This document shows, one piece after another, positions 60,085-64,000 of a stretch of 64,000 nt of DNA; positions within the stretch are counted from its first letter, which is position 1; each line of letters opens with the position of its first letter. The stretch is from Bin5 sp034422415 (GTDB lineage: Bacteria; Chloroflexota; Anaerolineae; Caldilineales; Caldilineaceae), in assembly GCA_965202955.1 (NCBI GenBank), contig OZ241871.1:4216001-4280000 (forward strand), in the 5' to 3' direction. The notes under the pieces were generated by a model. It was not told the DNA's origin, made no database searches, and worked only from the letters and a program-made list of their open reading frames with translations. Position numbers and translations under genes: made by a program.

Positions 60085-61382
60085 CCCAGCATCGCGGGTG
60101 TGTAGCGCCCCTCGCGCATGATTGGCAGTTCCGTGCCGTCGTTCAGGTGGCCGGTGACATCCAGCGTCGGCGTGCCGATCATGACGTCCAGGTGCAGGTC
60201 GGACTTGTTTACGCCGGCGGCCGTCAGTTCATCCGGCGACAGCTCCGCGCCGCCAACCAGGCCGATGGGGTAGGCCTGACCGAAGGCGACGTGGCAGGCA
60301 GCGTTCTCGTCGAAAAGTGTACTGTAGTAGACGAGACCGCTCTGGAAGATCGGGGATGATACATCCACCAGCGCCACTTCGCCGAGAAAGCGCGTCCCAT
60401 CCACGGCGAAGAACTGTTCGTAGATTTCCTGGCCTTCACCGGCCGAAAACTCGACGACGCGCCCCTCTTCGAAGCGAAAACTCACCTCTGCCACTTCGCG
60501 CCGGAATGGGAAGCTGGGGCGGGAAGTCCGGGTCCAGCCGTCCACGCGCAGGCGATGCGGTGTCGTAAACAGCTCCTCGGTGGGGATATTGGGCAGGAAG
60601 ACCGGCGGAGCGTCCGCAGTTTCGCGGCCGCCGGCTTCGGGTGACCCTAGTCCGCCGACCCCGCCGGCCCAGTTGGGATGATCGGTCAGCCCGATGGTCA
60701 GGTCGGTGGAGGGCTTGCCGTCGGCGGCTGGAGTCGGGTCGAAGAAGTGGAGGGCGCGCACCTGCCGGTCCTGAAGCGTCGAGCGGGCCGATTCGAGATT
60801 GTCGAGATGGGCCTGCCAGGCGGCGAAAGGGTCGTCGGCGTCAAGACGAATGATGCGGCGGATCTCGTCCCAAAAGCGGTCCAGGGCCTCGTCGACCGCG
60901 AGGTCGGGGAAGACCTTCTGCGCCCATGCGGGCGTGGGCAGCGAGGCAACGTTCCACTGCTGCTTCATCTCCATCATCGACTCGCGCCAGGGCATCATGG
61001 CGCGGTATTCGGCCGTCTGAAGGATGCGCAGGCTCGCCGGGTCAAGCCGGGTCGGAAGCGACGGGTCCTCCTCGCCGACCAGGCTGAGCGCGGCCCAACC
61101 GTCATCCCTGCGCTCGCGCGCCATCTCGTTGAAATAGCCTGGCAGATGCTCCAGCGCCTCTTCCGAGCTCTTGCGAATGCGAATGCTCTGCAAGCGCATG
61201 TCGCTGTACTCGATCTGGACATACCTGGCCCCAGCATCGTAGGCCGCTTCAGCCACTAGGAGTGCAAAGTCACGATGGACGGGCTCAGTCTTGATCACCA
61301 GCGACTGCCCGGCCTGCAGGTTCAGACCCAAGCGGATCAGGAGTTGGGCATACTGTTCATGCTTTGTGTTTCGATCTGTCAT
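60081..61382 (-). CDS. M29-family metallo-aminopeptidase (AmpS-like)
   Basis: 433 residues from the ATG at 61382, with GGAAAGAG upstream; the extended frame is not conserved. M29 features: EQYAQLLIRLGLNLQAGQSL at the N-terminus, DLTIGLTDHPNWAGG, FLPNIPTEELFTTPHRLRVD, then FSAGEGQEIYEQFF and LVYYSTLFDENAACHVAFG. The metal-binding Glu, His, Tyr and Asp lie in the last blocks (NKSDLHLDVMIGTPTLDV). It removes N-terminal residues from peptides in the cytoplasm. It is co-translated with the homocysteine methyltransferase gene. Confidence 0.9.
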   Translation of the reverse strand: MTDRNTKHEQYAQLLIRLGLNLQAGQSLVIKTEPVHRDFALLVAEAAYDAGARYVQIEYSDMRLQSIRIRKSSEEALEHLPGYFNEMARERRDDGWAALSLVGEEDPSLPTRLDPASLRILQTAEYRAMMPWRESMMEMKQQWNVASLPTPAWAQKVFPDLAVDEALDRFWDEIRRIIRLDADDPFAAWQAHLDNLESARSTLQDRQVRALHFFDPTPAADGKPSTDLTIGLTDHPNWAGGVGGLGSPEAGGRETADAPPVFLPNIPTEELFTTPHRLRVDGWTRTSRPSFPFRREVAEVSFRFEEGRVVEFSAGEGQEIYEQFFAVDGTRFLGEVALVDVSSPIFQSGLVYYSTLFDENAACHVAFGQAYPIGLVGGAELSPDELTAAGVNKSDLHLDVMIGTPTLDVTGHLNDGTELPIMREGRYTPAMLG

Positions 61383-61523
61383 CGGAATGCTCTTTCCGCG
61401 CTGGCCTTGTAGCAGCCGCGCAATTCCCTGCCAAAGTGTCAATGGGCTGGGCCGGCGCCGGCTTTGTCGTAAGAGATCGGGCGGACCTGTCTGCAATTGT
61501 GATTTGTATGGGCCGCCCGGAAC

Positions 61524-61552
61524 TTGACAAGCCTCGCCCGGCCCAATAGAAT
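61524..61552 (+). promoter_or_regulatory. Promoter of tRNA-Lys
   Basis: TTGACA (61524-61529), 17 bases, TAGAAT (61547-61552); the predicted start near 61559 is about eight bases before the tRNA. Confidence 0.8.
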
Positions 61553-61566
61553 ATCTATTGGCTAAC

Positions 61567-61639
61567 GGCCCACTAGCTCAACTGGCAGAGCAGCGGACTC
61601 TTAATCCGCGGGTTCGGGGTTCGAATCCCTGGTGGGTCA
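61567..61639 (+). tRNA. tRNA-Lys (anticodon CTT)
   Basis: A 73-nt class I tRNA. The acceptor GGCCCAC pairs with GTGGGTC; the D-arm is AGCTCAACTGGCAGAGC. The anticodon loop CTCTTAA between CGGA and TCCG gives CTT, which reads AAG. The T-arm is CGGGG-TTCGAAT-CCCTG. CCA is not encoded. Confidence 0.95.
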
Positions 61640-62083
61640 TCGCGATGCGGGCGGACAGTTCGGTGTCCCCCGCATTCTTTGATCTGACGCAGGGACTTAG
61701 AAACAAGTGCGCGTCCCCCAATAGCCTACGAACCCCAATCCGCCAACCTCCAGCCCTTGCAGTTCGCGCCAACCGATGGCCGCCAACGAAAGAGGAGCGA
61801 CCGACGGCCGCTATCGGCAAATGGCCCGATCTTTCACGCGCCTCGATGAACTGGGCCCTAACACCACTATCCGAAAGGCCACCGCGGAACTGGTTCTCAT
61901 CTGCCATTCCGTTGGTCGATACACACGTTTCTGACACCAAAAACCCGCTGCGCTTGACCTGCGCGGCAACGGGTTTCGATTTACTATCGGCTGAGCAGCA
62001 AGGACGCGTGTTTCGGACCGCTTCACCTTTCACTGCCAGCGACGCGAGTACGGACGCATCCCGCTTACGCAGAGATGCTCGCG
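61640..62083. other. 444-base region with no supported gene
   Basis: Between tRNA-Lys and rpmG. ORFs on both strands have no recognisable protein features, and one begins in the antisense of the tRNA. I see no clear structural RNA or repeat. Confidence 0.5.
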
Positions 62084-62245
62084 CTACCTGGTCTCGCGGT
62101 AGACGACGTGCTTGCGCAGAACCGGGTCGAATTTCTTCAGTTCGAGTCGCTTGTCATCGTTGCGGCGGTTTTTGCTCGTCAGATAGACGTGGTGGCTCTC
62201 GGTGCTGCGCATCCTCACGAGCTGGCGCGGGCCTTTCTTTGCCAT
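62084..62245 (-). CDS. rpmG: Ribosomal protein L33
   Basis: 53 residues from the ATG at 62245, preceded by GGAGGATATA; the longer frame up to 62389 is not real. Sequence blocks VYLTSKNRRNDDKRLELKKF and DPVLRKHVVYRETR are those of L33. It has no Cys at all, so it is the zinc-independent (C-minus) form. It is a large ribosomal subunit protein near the E site. The gene stands alone. Confidence 0.95.
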   Translation of the reverse strand: MAKKGPRQLVRMRSTESHHVYLTSKNRRNDDKRLELKKFDPVLRKHVVYRETR

Positions 62246-62463
62246 TATATCCTCCAAAACACATTTTTCGTATAGAAGTAGCAACGCGCTGGCGCTGCTC
62301 AGGGAACGGGCTGCGGCAAGCCTGGCGCCGTCAAAGTCCGTCCCTGCCTCTGAAAGAGGTATTCTAACCGCGGCAGGGAAATCGGCCAAATCGGGTCGTC
62401 CGGATCGTTCGAATTGAACTGCAACGCGGCTGCGGGAAGATCAGCCCTGTTAGGCAACCGGCA

Positions 62464-62491
62464 TTGCCTGCCCGCAAGTTTTCGTTACAAT
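62464..62491 (+). promoter_or_regulatory. Candidate promoter for hydroxyacid dehydrogenase
   Basis: TTGCCT (62464-62469), 16 bases, TACAAT (62486-62491), giving a leader of about 43 bases. Confidence 0.5.
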
Positions 62492-62540
62492 GGAGGTGGC
62501 AAGCGAAACGAAGCTATCGACTCACGAAAGGTATACAACG

Positions 62541-63491
62541 ATGAACTTCCTCATCTACCCGGCCTTGAAATCTGGCGAGCTGGCGCAGGTGCAGGCGCTT
62601 TCTTCCGAGCTGGAGATTGTAAATGCATTGACCCAAGAGGACGCGCTGGCCGCGATTCCACAGGCGGTCGGCATGTACGGAGACCTGACGCCGGCACTGC
62701 TGGAGCGGGCCGAGAACCTTTGCTGGCTGCAGACGCCGATTGCGGGCCTGGAACATTACATGTTCCCTGCGCTGGCCGAAAGCGGCATCGTTGTCAGCAA
62801 TATGGCGAAGATTTACGGCGACATGATCGCCGACCATGCTTTCTGTTTCATCCTGATGTTCGCGCGTGGGGTCCACCATTACATGCGCCGCCAAATCGAG
62901 GGCGTCTGGCAGAAGGGGACGCCGGTCCATCACCTCGGGGACTGCTCGCTCGGTGTCATCGGCCTGGGGGGCATTGGCGGCGAGCTGGCCCGCCGCGGCA
63001 AGGCGCACGACATGCGCGTGATCGCGGTCGACGCCCGCCCCGAAGAGACGCCAGGACGCCATCTTGAGCTGGACGCGCTCTGGCCGCAGGACCGGCTGCA
63101 CGACCTCCTGGCGGAGTCGGACTTTGCCGTAAGCTGCGTGCCCCAGACCCCTGAAACGGTGGGGCTGATTGGGGCGGAGGAGCTGGCCCGGATGAAGCCG
63201 AGCGCGTATCTCATCAATGTCAGCCGCGGGGTCGTCGTAAAGCTGGACGCGCTCGTCGATGCGCTCGAGTCGGGGCGTATCGCCGGCGCCGCCCTCGACG
63301 TATACGAGCAGGAGCCGCTGCCGGCCGATCATCCACTTTGGCAGATGGAGAACGTGATTCTGACGCCGCACGTGGCGTCTGACAATCCCCACGTGCCCCA
63401 GCGCCGAATCGACACGCTCTGCGACAACCTGCGCCGCTACCTGAACGGCGAGCCGCTGCGCAACGTTATCGACAAGGAGAGGTTGTTCTGA
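62541..63491 (+). CDS. D-2-hydroxyacid dehydrogenase (NAD-binding)
   Basis: 316 residues from ATG 62541; the upstream extension has no conserved sequence and would begin at the -10. The Rossmann part is GVIGLGGIGGELARRG, with Asp in IAVDARP indicating NAD. Catalytic Arg in INVSRGVVVKL, Glu in LDVYEQEPLPADHPLW and His in ILTPHVASDNP complete the triad. It interconverts 2-hydroxy and 2-keto acids such as glyoxylate or hydroxypyruvate. It converges with the livF-type gene, 12 bases apart. Confidence 0.92.
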   Translation: MNFLIYPALKSGELAQVQALSSELEIVNALTQEDALAAIPQAVGMYGDLTPALLERAENLCWLQTPIAGLEHYMFPALAESGIVVSNMAKIYGDMIADHAFCFILMFARGVHHYMRRQIEGVWQKGTPVHHLGDCSLGVIGLGGIGGELARRGKAHDMRVIAVDARPEETPGRHLELDALWPQDRLHDLLAESDFAVSCVPQTPETVGLIGAEELARMKPSAYLINVSRGVVVKLDALVDALESGRIAGAALDVYEQEPLPADHPLWQMENVILTPHVASDNPHVPQRRIDTLCDNLRRYLNGEPLRNVIDKERLF

Positions 63492-63503
63492 GTCGGGGCG
63501 AAG

Positions 63504-64000
63504 TCAGATGCCAAGGTAGGCCTCGGCCATCTGTGGATCGGCGAGGAGCTGTTGCGCGTCGCCGCTGAGGACGATGTGGCCAGTCTCGAGAACGTAGCCT
63601 CTGTGGGCGACCTGGAGCGCTGCCTGGGCGTTCTGCTCGACAAGCAAAATGGTCGTCCCCTGCGCGTTGATCTCGCGTATTATTTGGAAGATCTGCTGGA
63701 CCAGCAGGGGGGCCAGGCCCATCGACGGCTCATCCAGGAGGAGTATGGTGGGGCGGCTCATCAGCGAACGCCCGATGGCCAGCATCTGCTGTTCGCCGCC
63801 GGACAGCGTGCCGCCCGGCTGGTTGAGCCGCTCCTCCAGCCGTGGAAAAAGTTCGAGAACGCGCGCCAGGTCGCTCCTGATCCCGTCGGCATCAGCGCGG
63901 GCGAACGCGCCCATCGCCAGGTTCTCCTTCACCGAGAGACGGGCGAAAATCTTGCGTCCTTCGGGCGACTGGGAGACGCCTAGCCTGGCGATTTCGTGGG
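63504..64000 (-). CDS. livF: Branched-chain amino-acid-type ABC transporter ATPase (LivF), 5'-truncated
   Basis: The frame is open to the window edge, so the Walker A region is missing. Visible: VSQSPEGRKIFARLSVKENL (typical LivF), the ABC signature LSGGEQQMLAIGRSLMSRP, Walker B ILLLDEPSMGLAP, the switch His region VEQNAQAALQVAHRGYVLE, and the end MAEAYLGI. It powers import of branched-chain amino acids, urea or similar small molecules, with LivG, LivH, LivM and LivK expected beyond the window. Confidence 0.92.
   Translation of the reverse strand, partial: HEIARLGVSQSPEGRKIFARLSVKENLAMGAFARADADGIRSDLARVLELFPRLEERLNQPGGTLSGGEQQMLAIGRSLMSRPTILLLDEPSMGLAPLLVQQIFQIIREINAQGTTILLVEQNAQAALQVAHRGYVLETGHIVLSGDAQQLLADPQMAEAYLGI

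Noticed and set aside
61578..62033. Minus-strand ORF ending in THQGFEPRTRGLRVRCSAS
   Set aside because: Its C-terminus is the antisense translation of tRNA-Lys, a well-known false protein; the rest has no features.

Overview
The window is about 64 kb of GC-rich, gene-dense bacterial chromosome. It carries two tRNA genes and no rRNA, phage, insertion sequence or CRISPR. I infer a Chloroflexota-like heterotroph, possibly from the Caldilineales or sponge-symbiont lineages. The basis is many PhyH dioxygenases, sulfatases and ABC uptake systems, a PIN/TRAM-cysS-rlmB run, a stand-alone CcmF, and housekeeping genes scattered singly (pheT without pheS, xseA without xseB). This placement rests on gene content only. 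Many start sites sit just downstream of an extended -10 (TGn-TAnnnT), while the two tRNA genes have textbook -35/-10 promoters.

Region 1 (1-13.0 kb, + strand) looks like a carbohydrate or sulfated-glycan uptake and catabolism locus. It holds a 5'-truncated sulfatase, a DegT-type aminotransferase, a polysaccharide deacetylase-like enzyme and a second sulfatase-fold protein with Thr at the formylglycine position. A sugar ABC importer (binding protein plus two permeases) follows behind a consensus promoter, then a Gfo/Idh/MocA oxidoreductase, a PhyH dioxygenase and an ALDH7-like dehydrogenase.

Region 2 (13.0-24 kb) is mostly housekeeping: a LysM lipoprotein, a YfcE-like phosphoesterase, RNase Z, PheT, a Nudix hydrolase beside a DUF4062-like protein, the GDP-mannose dehydratase/reductase pair, MltG and tRNA-Leu(TAA).

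Region 3 (24-39.4 kb, almost all - strand) is the most accessory part. Its apparent order of transcription begins with an N,N-dimethylformamidase-like LamG protein, a PhyH protein, a PfkB kinase, a family-5 solute-binding protein and a PhyH protein. One divergent PhyH gene follows. The run then continues with two Dpp-type permeases, an amidohydrolase, a Rieske ferredoxin-like protein, a SIS isomerase-like protein, a second PfkB kinase and a divergent eIF2B-family protein. The last three are joined by 4-base stop/start overlaps, the final one apparently broken by a frameshift. Together they suggest import and oxidative or hydrolytic breakdown of an unknown small molecule feeding a sugar-phosphate route.

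Region 4 (39.7-46.6 kb, + strand) is a copper/cytochrome operon: CopA, CcmF and a CcmI-like protein, followed by a zinc alcohol dehydrogenase and an MBL-fold protein with a degenerate metal motif. Region 5 (46.7-64 kb) carries arsM, xseA, a PLP enzyme, thrC, a DUF3054 protein, a glycosyltransferase, a PIN/TRAM protein, cysS, rlmB, a pterin dehydratase, a lipoprotein cytochrome c, a homocysteine methyltransferase with an M29 aminopeptidase, tRNA-Lys(CTT), rpmG (L33), a 2-hydroxyacid dehydrogenase and the 3' part of livF.
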